Below, one piece after another: positions 1 to 6,914 of a stretch of DNA of 32,289 bases. Positions within the stretch are counted from its first letter, which is position 1. Each line of letters starts with the position of its first letter. The stretch is from Coriobacteriales bacterium (GTDB taxonomy: Bacteria > Actinomycetota > Coriobacteriia > Coriobacteriales > UBA8131). The notes beneath the pieces were generated by a model. The model was given only the letters and a program-made list of their open reading frames with translations, was not told where the DNA came from and searched no databases. The stretch lies in NCBI GenBank assembly GCA_031264075.1, contig JAISEO010000089.1:1-32289 (forward strand). Reading direction: 5' to 3'. Both the position numbers and the translations under genes were made by a program.

Positions 1-115
1 CCTCAGGTCTGTTTGTGCGCGTGATGCCACTACTTGCGGTAATGGCGTCATGCGTACGGGCAGAGCTGAGACAAACTGGCCGAAAGATGGTGTGCAATGA
101 TTAATCATCGCTTCC
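1..115 (+). repeat. Truncated copy of a long palindromic, RNA-like repeat
   Basis: This stretch aligns over its whole length, at roughly 80% by eye, with the reverse complement of 13290-13404; the window edge cuts off the outer 5' arm. The apical part folds on the + strand: bases 22-34 pair with 48-60 around a TTGCGG-containing loop, and the helix continues outward with CAGGTCTG against the strand containing CAGAGCTG. Of 29 apical pairing positions, 27 pair (6 as G:U). The terminal core ATGATTAATCAT (97-108) contains the start codon of the next gene. Whether it is a mobile miniature repeat or a cis-acting leader RNA cannot be decided from sequence alone. Confidence 0.7.
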
Positions 116-870
116 TTAACATCTTCGACCGGCTCGCCCTGCCCTTACTTGTCACAGGCGGTGTGCTCGTTACCGTGGCCTTTGTCCTCGCCTTTACGGT
201 GGCTCCCCTGGTGTCCGGCGACGCGGTTGCCGAGGGATTTTTGGAGATAGACGGTCGCTACGTCACCAACAAGCTGCTGCTCTCACAGAAGATATTCTAC
301 TTTCACATGCCCGTGGCCGTGGTGAGCATGGCGGCGCTGCTGTTTACAGCCGTCTACAGCATTCTCTTTCTCAGGACCCGCGAAGGCAGATACGACCTGC
401 GTGCCCGTCTCGCCACGGAGATCTCTCTCGTCTTTGTGCTCATGACCATGGTGTCAGGAGAACTCTGGGAGCGCTATGAATGGGGCGTCTGGTGGACCTG
501 GGAGCCGCGGCTCACCACGTACTTCATACTCCTGCTCCTCGTGCTGGGGTATTTTATCGTGCGCAGCGCGGTGAGTGACCCCGAGCGACAGGCGGTGTAC
601 AGCTCGGTTCTGGGTATCATCGTGTTCATCGACGTGCCCATCTGTTTTATGGTAACGCGGCTGATTCCTTCGGGCCTGCACCCTGTCATCCTGCGCACGG
701 ACTCCGGCCTGCCTCCGCCCATGCTCATCCCCCTGCTCATGGCGCTCGTAGGATTTGCCTGCCTGGCCTTTGCGCTCTATCGTCAGCGCCTGCGTGCCGA
801 ACAGCTGCGCGAGCGGGTCGAGGCCCTTAAAAACCAACTCGACGAAGCAACAGACTCCAGAAGGGATTGA
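97..870 (+). CDS. ccmC: CcmC-like haem-handling membrane protein (cytochrome c biogenesis, System I)
   Basis: The 257-aa protein has about six hydrophobic segments and the tryptophan-rich haem-handling motif WGVWWTWEPRLTTYF near residue 128, which matches the CcmC/CcmF/CcsA 'WWD' domain. In CcmC this motif presents haem for attachment to the chaperone CcmE at the outer face of the membrane. The usual aspartate at the end of the motif is glutamate here. Histidines in periplasmic-side loops (FYFHMP near residue 70, SGLHPV near 195) fit the expected haem ligands. The charged tail (residues 228-257) resembles a short coiled coil. ATG 97 is the only in-frame start before an upstream stop at 67-69; it lies inside the palindromic repeat and has only a weak ribosome binding site. 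The ccmD-like gene follows directly. Confidence 0.82.
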   Translation: MINHRFLNIFDRLALPLLVTGGVLVTVAFVLAFTVAPLVSGDAVAEGFLEIDGRYVTNKLLLSQKIFYFHMPVAVVSMAALLFTAVYSILFLRTREGRYDLRARLATEISLVFVLMTMVSGELWERYEWGVWWTWEPRLTTYFILLLLVLGYFIVRSAVSDPERQAVYSSVLGIIVFIDVPICFMVTRLIPSGLHPVILRTDSGLPPPMLIPLLMALVGFACLAFALYRQRLRAEQLRERVEALKNQLDEATDSRRD

Positions 871-872
871 CC

Positions 873-1079
873 ATGGATCCGATTCAAGCAGAGATATATT
901 CCACGGTACTCACCGCCGCCCCCTACGTGATCGCAGCCTACGCGCTAATGTGGCTCGTGCTTCTCGTCTATATACTCTTTGTGAGCCGGAGCCTCAAAAA
1001 GACGGAGCAGCAGCTGGCCGCACTGGAAGAGGCCATGGGCCAAGGGGAGAACGGGGAGAACGGGGAGAACAGGCCCTAG
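873..1079 (+). CDS. CcmD-like small membrane protein
   Basis: A 68-aa protein with one hydrophobic helix (about residues 16-36), a basic stretch (SRSLKK) and a charged amphipathic tail ending in a GENGENGEN repeat. The position right after ccmC and the single-helix design match CcmD, which in System I helps release holo-CcmE from the CcmABC complex. I chose ATG 873 because AAGGGA at 861-866 lies 6 nt upstream; the in-frame TTG at 867 would sit on that site. The GEN repeat comes from a tandem GGGGAGAAC nonamer and probably varies in length between strains. Sequence alone is weak evidence for so small a protein; the context carries the call. Confidence 0.65.
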   Translation: MDPIQAEIYSTVLTAAPYVIAAYALMWLVLLVYILFVSRSLKKTEQQLAALEEAMGQGENGENGENRP

Positions 1080-1120
1080 GCCCCGTAGCTCTGCCGCCTT
1101 GCTGCCCAAAGTTGTAGTAT

Positions 1121-1168
1121 ATTTGTCCTATGGAAGTGATGATTAATCATTGCTTCCCTATGACAAAT
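1121..1168 (+). promoter_or_regulatory. 48-bp imperfect palindrome centred on ATGATTAATCAT
   Basis: The two 24-nt arms match at 20 of 24 positions around a centre at 1144.5. The outer parts are ATTTGTC and GACAAAT, the middle parts GGAAG and CTTCC, and the core is the perfect 12-mer ATGATTAATCAT (1139-1150). As + strand RNA, 22 of 24 positions pair, two of them as G:U. It lies directly upstream of the NrfD-like gene and could be a dimeric regulator site or a transcript hairpin. The TTGTC-C/A-TA outer boxes also occur twice upstream of the molybdoenzyme operon. Confidence 0.6.
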
Positions 1169-1203
1169 CCCCGCAGGATTGGTTGCAAGGATTGGCCTTG
1201 AGG

Positions 1204-2127
1204 ATGGTAAGCACGCTCGTCATAGGGTATCTCTTTCTCGGTGGTGCTGGTGCCGGTGCACTGCTGACACTCACTGTGCTTGAGCTGCGCTCTCCCGAGG
1301 CCTCCCTGCCGACGCAGGCCTCTCGCGCCAGAGCACCGGGGCGCAGGCCCTACTGCCCTCAGCCGGCATATCGTCGCTTCTTCGCGCCGGGGTTTCAGAT
1401 GAGCTGTGTCTCCCTCGTTGTCAGCAGCCTCTGTCTCGTCTTTGATACGGGAAGAATAGACCGTGCGCTGCTCCTCTTTACGCATCCGTCCCTCAGCTAT
1501 CTCACCCTGGGGGCCTTTTCGCTCGTTGCTGCCCTGCTCTGTGCAACGGTGATGGCAGTGCTCTGGTCCCTTCCCGCGCTCTGCCCTCCCCGACCCCTGG
1601 TGCGTGCCGCTGAAGCCCTGGGCATCCTCAGCTCCGTCGTGCTCATCGGCTATACCGGACTGCTGTTTTTCAGCATCGGCACCGGCACACTGCTGGGCAG
1701 CGTGTTCATACCTGCTATCTTCATCCTCAGTTCGCTCAGCTGTGGCGTAGCCCTGCTGTTTCTGGCAGGCGGCATCAGGGGAAGCATCGGTGGGTTTGCC
1801 TCGGTCTTCCACGGTCTTATCAGAGCGGACACGGTGCTGCTCGTGTTGGAAGTGCTTGCGCTCACCCTGCTGTTTCTCCTCGCCGCTGGTGATGTCCACG
1901 CTGCCGGCGCGGCAGAGCCTCTGCTCCAGGGCAGCCAGGCGCCGGTCTTTTGGATTATCATTGTTGGCTCGGGCCTGCTCGTGCCTCTCGTACTGGAGAA
2001 CCTGCGGGCCTTACGACGGAGCAGCACGATTGTTCCCCTGTCTGTTCTCGTGCTTGTGGGTGGGCTTGCCCTGCGCTGGAGTCTTATCCAGATTGGTCTA
2101 CCGGCAAACTTTGCAGGAACGATGTAG
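1204..2127 (+). CDS. NrfD/PsrC-like integral membrane protein
   Basis: About 307 aa with eight or more hydrophobic segments. The N-terminal VIGYLFLGGAGAGALLTL is the characteristic first helix of NrfD/PsrC/DmsC-type proteins, which bind menaquinol or quinone and pass electrons to a partner ferredoxin-like subunit. The C-terminal LALRWSLIQIG also fits the family. A longer reading from TTG 1150 would start inside the 48-bp palindrome; ATG 1204, preceded by TTGAGG, places the first helix right at the N-terminus as usual for the family. No Fe-S partner lies beside it in this window; it follows ccmCD, so it may serve a cytochrome-c-dependent reductase encoded further left (inference). Confidence 0.7.
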   Translation: MVSTLVIGYLFLGGAGAGALLTLTVLELRSPEASLPTQASRARAPGRRPYCPQPAYRRFFAPGFQMSCVSLVVSSLCLVFDTGRIDRALLLFTHPSLSYLTLGAFSLVAALLCATVMAVLWSLPALCPPRPLVRAAEALGILSSVVLIGYTGLLFFSIGTGTLLGSVFIPAIFILSSLSCGVALLFLAGGIRGSIGGFASVFHGLIRADTVLLVLEVLALTLLFLLAAGDVHAAGAAEPLLQGSQAPVFWIIIVGSGLLVPLVLENLRALRRSSTIVPLSVLVLVGGLALRWSLIQIGLPANFAGTM

Positions 2128-2193
2128 ATGAGTGGCAGGCAGCACACAGGCACAGGTGATACCCGTTGACCGACGGAAGCGAGGGTGATGTAC

Positions 2194-2634
2194 ATGATTC
2201 TTTTTGAAGTGGACAGCGCGAGTGACGTGCCTCTGTGGGTGCAGCTGCGTCGGCGTCTGGTGTTCCTCATAAACACGGGGCATTATGAGCCGGGCGATCA
2301 GCTGCCTACCGTGAGGGCTCTGGCTTCGGAGCTTTCCATCAACTATAACACCGTCAACAAGGCCTATCTCAGCATGGTGCACGATGGCTACCTCACCTCA
2401 ACACGGGGGCGAGGCGTGTTTGTGTGCGAGATAGCGGGCACAGAGGACGAGTCGGAACTGGAGGCCGATGGCCTGCTTGATGAGTTCATAGAGCAATGCC
2501 ACGGTTTGGGCCTGAGTTCCTGGGGCGTGCGCAAGATACTGGCAAAACGCCTGCGCGCCCTGGATGCCGAGCGAGATGAGCTGGCTGGCCTGCTTCGACC
2601 GGCGCTGAGCCTGCACAAAGAAAGGGTCGGATAA
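2194..2634 (+). CDS. GntR-family (YtrA-type) transcriptional regulator
   Basis: A 146-aa protein with an N-terminal winged helix-turn-helix: the segments PLWVQLRRRLVFLINTG, PGDQLPTVRALASELSI and NYNTVNKAYLSMVHDGYL are the canonical GntR DNA-binding pattern (about residues 12-75), followed by the wing GRGVFV. The C-terminal part is only about 65 residues and helical, as in the short YtrA subfamily, which lacks a large ligand domain. ATG 2194 is preferred because GAGGG (2181-2185) lies 8 nt upstream; GTG 2185 and ATG 2188 are also in frame. The stop is 2 nt before the slipin gene, so the two are surely co-transcribed and the regulator may be autogenous. Confidence 0.85.
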   Translation: MILFEVDSASDVPLWVQLRRRLVFLINTGHYEPGDQLPTVRALASELSINYNTVNKAYLSMVHDGYLTSTRGRGVFVCEIAGTEDESELEADGLLDEFIEQCHGLGLSSWGVRKILAKRLRALDAERDELAGLLRPALSLHKERVG

Positions 2635-2636
2635 GC

Positions 2637-3602
2637 ATGAGCAAGCAGAACCACACACGCAGACAGAAGGCGGATAGACACCCCTCTCGTGCCAGGAAGC
2701 TGGCCGTAAGCCCCGACACCTCCGTGAGCGACAGTTCCGAAGTGGCAAGCCGTGCCGGTGCCGTGGTATTTCTGCTTGCCGTCTCAGTGCTGGCCTTTGG
2801 CGTGGTCTGTGGCCTTTGGCTCGTGACGCTGCACAGCGTCACGGTCTTTACCCTGCTTACGGCGCTCGTGGCAACGCTCCTGGTGTCATCTACCCTGCAC
2901 ATTGCCCAACAGTGGGAACGCGTCGTCATCCTGCGTCTGGGGCGTTTCTCCCGCGTGGCTGGCCCGGGTTTCTATTGTACGCTGCCCCTGCTGGAGTCCG
3001 GTGCCGCGCGGGTGGATACCCGTATTCGTACCACGTCCTTTGGTGCCGAGGAGACCCTCACCGCCGATCTTGTTCCCCTTGATGTTGATGCCGTGCTGTT
3101 CTGGCATGTCTGGGATGCCAAACTGGCCTGTCTCGAGGTGGAAGATTTTGTCCGGGCCATCTCCCTGGCTGCCCAAACCGCGCTCAGGGATGCCATCGGC
3201 CGGGCCAGTGTTGCTCAGGTTGCCATACGCAGGCAGCAGCTGGACAGAGAGCTGGCGGCAATCCTTAACGAGAAGGTGGCGCCCTGGGGTATCACCATCC
3301 TGAGCGTTGAGGTACGCGACATACTCGTGCCCAGGGAGCTCCAGGATCTGATGAGCATCGAGGCCCAGGCTGAGCAGCACAAGAAGGCACGCATCATCCT
3401 CATGGAGGCCGAACAGGACATCTCAGAGATGCTGGCAGAGATGGATGGTACCTATGCAGAACACAGCCGCGCCCTGCAACTCCGCATGATGCACCTCCTC
3501 TACGAAAGCGTGAAGGATACCGGCGGCACGGTAGTCATCCCCTCAGACTTCTCCGAGGTCTTCAAGGACATCGACGCAAAGGATCTGGGCAAGCTGCTGT
3601 AG
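2637..3602 (+). CDS. SPFH/band 7 family protein (slipin/stomatin-like)
   Basis: 321 aa. A basic 35-residue N-terminus is followed by two hydrophobic segments (about residues 42-85) and then an SPFH domain recognised by QQWERVVILRLGRFSRVAGPG, RVDTRIRTTSF, AVLFWHVWD and ALRDAIGRA. The segment after it (SIEAQAEQHKKARIILMEAEQ, about residue 240) is the helical oligomerisation region typical of slipins and stomatins, which build ring-like scaffolds in membrane microdomains. The N-terminal extension is longer than in most bacterial slipins. Start ATG lies 2 nt after the GntR stop, implying coupled expression. A role in membrane-stress response controlled by the regulator is likely but inferred. Confidence 0.85.
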   Translation: MSKQNHTRRQKADRHPSRARKLAVSPDTSVSDSSEVASRAGAVVFLLAVSVLAFGVVCGLWLVTLHSVTVFTLLTALVATLLVSSTLHIAQQWERVVILRLGRFSRVAGPGFYCTLPLLESGAARVDTRIRTTSFGAEETLTADLVPLDVDAVLFWHVWDAKLACLEVEDFVRAISLAAQTALRDAIGRASVAQVAIRRQQLDRELAAILNEKVAPWGITILSVEVRDILVPRELQDLMSIEAQAEQHKKARIILMEAEQDISEMLAEMDGTYAEHSRALQLRMMHLLYESVKDTGGTVVIPSDFSEVFKDIDAKDLGKLL

Positions 3603-3634
3603 TCGAAGAACATACAGAAGGGCACTGACAGCAC

Positions 3635-3669
3635 GGGGACCTAAAAGCGGACGGTTCATGTATGTCCCC
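3635..3669. terminator. GGGGAC/GTCCCC hairpin after the slipin gene
   Basis: GGGGAC at 3635-3640 and GTCCCC at 3664-3669 form a 6-bp stem with a 23-nt loop, starting 32 nt after the slipin stop and followed by TTATCCCTCTC. It could be a weak terminator. The arrangement GGGGAC...GACGGTTCATG...GTCCCC also resembles dispersed REP-type hairpins seen in many genomes; that resemblance is from memory and unchecked. Confidence 0.4.
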
Positions 3670-3709
3670 TTATCCCTCTCAAATCCTGCCGAGCGCGAAA
3701 AGTAACAGT

Positions 3710-3737
3710 TTGGACATTCACAGAATTGTCATATGAT
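3710..3737 (+). promoter_or_regulatory. Candidate sigma-70-type promoter of the molybdoenzyme operon
   Basis: TTGGAC (3710-3715) and TATGAT (3732-3737) are separated by 16 bp; transcription would begin near 3744, leaving a leader of about 90 nt. A second, weaker pair further down, TTGATT (3743-3748) and TACACT (3767-3772, spacer 18), is also possible. Both overlap the operator-like palindromes. Confidence 0.45.
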
Positions 3738-3761
3738 ATTCCTTGATTGTCATAGGACAAT
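3725..3761 (+). promoter_or_regulatory. Tandem operator-like palindromes (ATTGTC-N4-GACAAT type)
   Basis: The downstream site ATTGTCATAGGACAAT (3746-3761) is a near-perfect palindrome. The upstream site ATTGTCATATGATATT begins 21 bp earlier, at 3725, sharing the left half-site and a degenerate right half. The 21-bp offset is two helical turns, so two dimers would sit on one DNA face. The flanks add another inverted repeat, CAGAATTGTC (3721-3730) and GACAATTCTG (3756-3765). Position over the -10 and start region suggests repression, but an activator site for the second promoter is possible. Confidence 0.55.
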
Positions 3762-3782
3762 TCTGCTACACTGGCCGCATAC

Positions 3783-3798
3783 AGAGTTGGCCAACTCT
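3783..3798 (+). promoter_or_regulatory. Perfect 16-bp palindrome AGAGTTGGCCAACTCT
   Basis: The sequence equals its own reverse complement over all 16 positions. It lies 38 bp before the catalytic-subunit start and downstream of the likely transcription start, so it could be a second operator or a leader hairpin (8-bp arms with no loop favours a DNA site). Confidence 0.5.
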
Positions 3799-3836
3799 CC
3801 TTATCCTGCTCAAAGCACATCACAAAAGGAGGAAGA

Positions 3837-6284
3837 ATGTCCAGAGGATTGTCCCGACGCCAGTTTATCAAAGCTGGCGCGGCCACCGCTGCCCTGGCTG
3901 GTGCAGGCACAGCCGGCATGCTCAAATTTGATCATTGGCTCACGAGCGCGCATGCCGAATCAGAAGGTGGCGCGGAACGTATCGCCTACACCTTTCACCA
4001 GGAACACTGCGGGGGACGGTGTTCGCTTAAATGCACGGTCAGAGACGGACGGCTCTGTCTCATCGAACCCAACGACAGTCTTGCCCAGGAGCGCAACCGG
4101 GTTCTCTGTCTCAAGGGCCTCTCCGAGGTCCAGCACGTCTACAGCGCCGACCGCATCCAGACACCGATGAAACGCGTCGGAGAGCGAGGAGAAGGGGAGT
4201 TTGTTGCCATAAGCTGGGATGAGGCGCTCGAAACCATAGCCACCACCGTCAAGGAGCTGCAAGCGAGCTACGGCAAAAACAGCATCCTCTGCCGCCTGTC
4301 CGGTGAGAACAACGGCGTGGGCTATCAGTACCATTACATCGCCGATCTGCTCGGTGCCCAGACAGGCGGCGCCAATGGCCAGGACATAGGCATAGGCAAC
4401 GGGCTCGACCAATCCTTTGGCTATGTGCCCGGCTCCTGGGTGGGCGTCTACTTTGGCATCGCCACCAGCGAACCGCGCGACTGGGTCAACTCACGCACCA
4501 TCCTGAATGTCGGCAGCAACTTTCTGGAGTCTTCCCTGGCCCAGTGTCGCTGTTTCTTTGACGCAAAGGACGCGGGAGCCTATACCATCACCGTGGATCC
4601 GCACTTTACCACGACCGCGTCCAAGTCGGACAGATGGGTGCCCATCAATCCCGGAACCGACAGTGCCCTGCTGCTCGCGATGATAGGCATTGTGCTGGAC
4701 AAGGGCTGGTACGATGAGCAGTGGCTCAAGGCCCACACCTCCTTTCCCTTTTTGGTGGGTGAAGACGGCGCACTCCTTCGTGAACACGCCGCCCGCCCCG
4801 ATGCCGAAGAAGCGGAGACCATGGAGGATAATCCCTGGATGGTCTGGGACTCAAAGAGCAACACGGCCAGACCCGCAACCGCCGAGGACATCGAGGCCGC
4901 GCTGGAGGGCAGCTACACCATCAATGGCAGGTCCTACCGCACGGTCTTCAGCCGGTTGCTCGAACAACAGAAGCGCTATACCCCAAGCTGGGCGGAGGAA
5001 ATCACCGGCATCGAGGCTCAGGTAATCCATGAGATAACCGAGCAGTATGCCACCGCCGGTCCTGCGGCGCTCGGATTTGGCTGGGGAGGCTCCGACAAGT
5101 TCAACAACGCCGACATCCTGGGCCATGCCGCCGCGGTGCTTGTTGCCCTCACGGGCAATATAGGTATCCCGGGTGGCAGTGTCGGTAGTTATGTGGGCTG
5201 GTGGGCCGGGCCCATCATCAGCTTTGGCTCCTGGCAGCTGCCGGAGGAGATCGCCCAGTCCGAGCCGGAACTCGCCGGTATCTACGACTATCCGGTCAAA
5301 CCCAACAACGTCCACGCCTACTTCTCCTTTGGCGACAAGCTCACGCAGGAGAGCGCCAACTTCACCAAAAAGATCGAGTGGCTCAAGTCGCTGGACTTTA
5401 TCGTGTACTGCGACATCGTCGCGTCCTCCGGCTCACAGTGGGCCGACATCCTCCTGCCGGCAAGCTCCAAGTTTGAGGCCGAGCACGAGATACAGAATAT
5501 CTGCTGCGCCAATGGCCTGGTGCTCACCAACGAGAAGATTCTCGACCCGCTCTTTGAGAGCAAGCCGGATTTCTGGATAGAGAACGCCCTAGGTGAGGCG
5601 CTGGGATACGGGGAGTACCTGCCCAAAACGCCCAGGGAACGCATCGAGGCCATGCTGGACCCGGAGGTGGACGAGCGGCTCGCGGGCATAACCTACGAGC
5701 GGCTGCTGGCCAGCAGCGGTGGCCTGCCCATCACCGGCGTGGACACCACCGTGCCGCGCTGCGCCTTTACGGATCACCGGTTCTTTACTCCCTCGGGCCG
5801 CATGGAGGTCTATTACGAGAATCTGGTGTCCTTTGACCAGGAACTCCCCCAGTGGGAGCCTCCGCTTGAGGTCTACGCGGAAAACGAGCTGCGCGAACTC
5901 TACCCGCTGCAACTGGCCAATATGCGCACGCGCTTTCATATCCACAATCAATTCTGTGACGCAACCTGGATACGGCAGTTCAAGGAGCCACGCATAGAGC
6001 TTGCCCCGCAGGACTTTGCGGCCCGTGGTCTCAGCGAGGGCGAGATAGTCGAGGTTTTCAATGACCGCGGCAGCTTTGCCGTCAAGGCACTGGCCAACGA
6101 ATGTGTGCGACCGGGCTCGGTGCGCGTGGTGGAGGGCAACTGGACCAAGTTCATGGAACAGGGCAACCTGCAAAACCTCACCAACGACGAGCTTATCGAG
6201 CGAGGTGCTGTGCTGCCTGCAGGTGCCGTCATATCCTTCAACGACACGCTTGTAGAAGTACGGAAGAGAGGAGGCGCAGCATGA
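3837..6284 (+). CDS. Molybdopterin-dependent oxidoreductase, catalytic subunit (DMSO reductase family, DmsA-like)
   Basis: 815 aa. The N-terminus SRRQFIKAGAATAALAGAG is a twin-arginine (Tat) signal with likely cleavage after AHA (residue 40), placing the enzyme outside the membrane. A [4Fe-4S] site follows: Cys58, Cys62, Cys66 (CGGRCSLKC) and Cys91 (CLKG). Next comes the DmsA-like stretch VYSADRIQTPMKRVGERGEG. The middle carries bis-MGD-binding signatures (VGSNFLES, VDPHFTTTASKSDRWVPINPGTD, GFGWGGSDKFNN), and the C-terminal beta-barrel (LYPLQLANMRTRFHIHNQF onward) binds the second pterin. The residue ligating Mo was not assigned. The substrate cannot be read from sequence; S- or N-oxides or other organic acceptors are candidates. 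A strong AAGGAGG (3826-3832) precedes ATG 3837. The stop overlaps the next gene by 4 nt. Confidence 0.9.
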   Translation: MSRGLSRRQFIKAGAATAALAGAGTAGMLKFDHWLTSAHAESEGGAERIAYTFHQEHCGGRCSLKCTVRDGRLCLIEPNDSLAQERNRVLCLKGLSEVQHVYSADRIQTPMKRVGERGEGEFVAISWDEALETIATTVKELQASYGKNSILCRLSGENNGVGYQYHYIADLLGAQTGGANGQDIGIGNGLDQSFGYVPGSWVGVYFGIATSEPRDWVNSRTILNVGSNFLESSLAQCRCFFDAKDAGAYTITVDPHFTTTASKSDRWVPINPGTDSALLLAMIGIVLDKGWYDEQWLKAHTSFPFLVGEDGALLREHAARPDAEEAETMEDNPWMVWDSKSNTARPATAEDIEAALEGSYTINGRSYRTVFSRLLEQQKRYTPSWAEEITGIEAQVIHEITEQYATAGPAALGFGWGGSDKFNNADILGHAAAVLVALTGNIGIPGGSVGSYVGWWAGPIISFGSWQLPEEIAQSEPELAGIYDYPVKPNNVHAYFSFGDKLTQESANFTKKIEWLKSLDFIVYCDIVASSGSQWADILLPASSKFEAEHEIQNICCANGLVLTNEKILDPLFESKPDFWIENALGEALGYGEYLPKTPRERIEAMLDPEVDERLAGITYERLLASSGGLPITGVDTTVPRCAFTDHRFFTPSGRMEVYYENLVSFDQELPQWEPPLEVYAENELRELYPLQLANMRTRFHIHNQFCDATWIRQFKEPRIELAPQDFAARGLSEGEIVEVFNDRGSFAVKALANECVRPGSVRVVEGNWTKFMEQGNLQNLTNDELIERGAVLPAGAVISFNDTLVEVRKRGGAA

Positions 6285-6898
6285 CAAGACTCGCCATTGC
6301 CATAAGCCAGGAGCGTTGCACCGGTTGTCAGACCTGTGTCAACGCCTGCAAGATGGAGAACAACGTGCCCATGGGCATGCTCTGGAACCGCGTCATCACC
6401 GTAGGCACCGACGTCATGGACGGCGCGGTGGGCAGCTACCCCAACCTCAGTAAAGAGTATCTCCCCCTGGCCTGTCAACACTGCGAGAACCCTGCCTGCA
6501 TGGCGGTCTGTCCGGTGGGCGCCACCTATAAGGATGAGAAGGGCCGCGTGCTCATCAACTACGACCTCTGTATCGGCTGCCGCATCTGCATGGCCGCCTG
6601 CCCCTACAACGCCCGTTGCTTCAACTGGGAAGAACCCGTGCGCGATCCGGACTTCAACTATGGACACAGGGATGTGCCGGTACGGCCTCGGGGAGTCACC
6701 GAAAAATGCACGCTCTGCAAGGAACGCACCGACGCCGACCTTGAACCGATGTGTGTGGTGTGCTGCCCCACGCGGGCCCGCACCTACGGTGACCTCGACG
6801 ACCCTGAGAGCGAGATCTCAAAGCTCATTCGCGAGAAGCACGCCTACCAACTGCTGCCCGAGCGGGGTACCAACCCGCAAGTCCATTACTACAAATGA
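6281..6898 (+). CDS. 4Fe-4S ferredoxin-type electron-transfer subunit (DmsB-like)
   Basis: 205 aa. Four cysteine groups are visible: CTGCQTCVNAC (Cys13, 16, 19, 23), CQHCENPACMAVCP, CIGCRICMAACP and CTLC with CVVCCP. These can hold four [4Fe-4S] clusters, as in DmsB/PsrB/NrfC. The protein passes electrons from the membrane anchor to the catalytic subunit and is presumably exported with it by hitchhiking on the Tat signal, since it has none itself. The last group contains an extra cysteine (CVVCCP). ATG 6281 overlaps the upstream stop as ATGA, so translation is coupled and 1:1 assembly favoured. The open frame extends further upstream, but only inside the catalytic gene. Confidence 0.92.
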   Translation: MTRLAIAISQERCTGCQTCVNACKMENNVPMGMLWNRVITVGTDVMDGAVGSYPNLSKEYLPLACQHCENPACMAVCPVGATYKDEKGRVLINYDLCIGCRICMAACPYNARCFNWEEPVRDPDFNYGHRDVPVRPRGVTEKCTLCKERTDADLEPMCVVCCPTRARTYGDLDDPESEISKLIREKHAYQLLPERGTNPQVHYYK

Positions 6899-6914
6899 AG
6901 GGAGAGGACGTATC

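Noticed and set aside
2128-2193. TTGACC as a promoter -35 for the GntR gene
   Set aside because: No acceptable -10 box at suitable spacing before the start codon.
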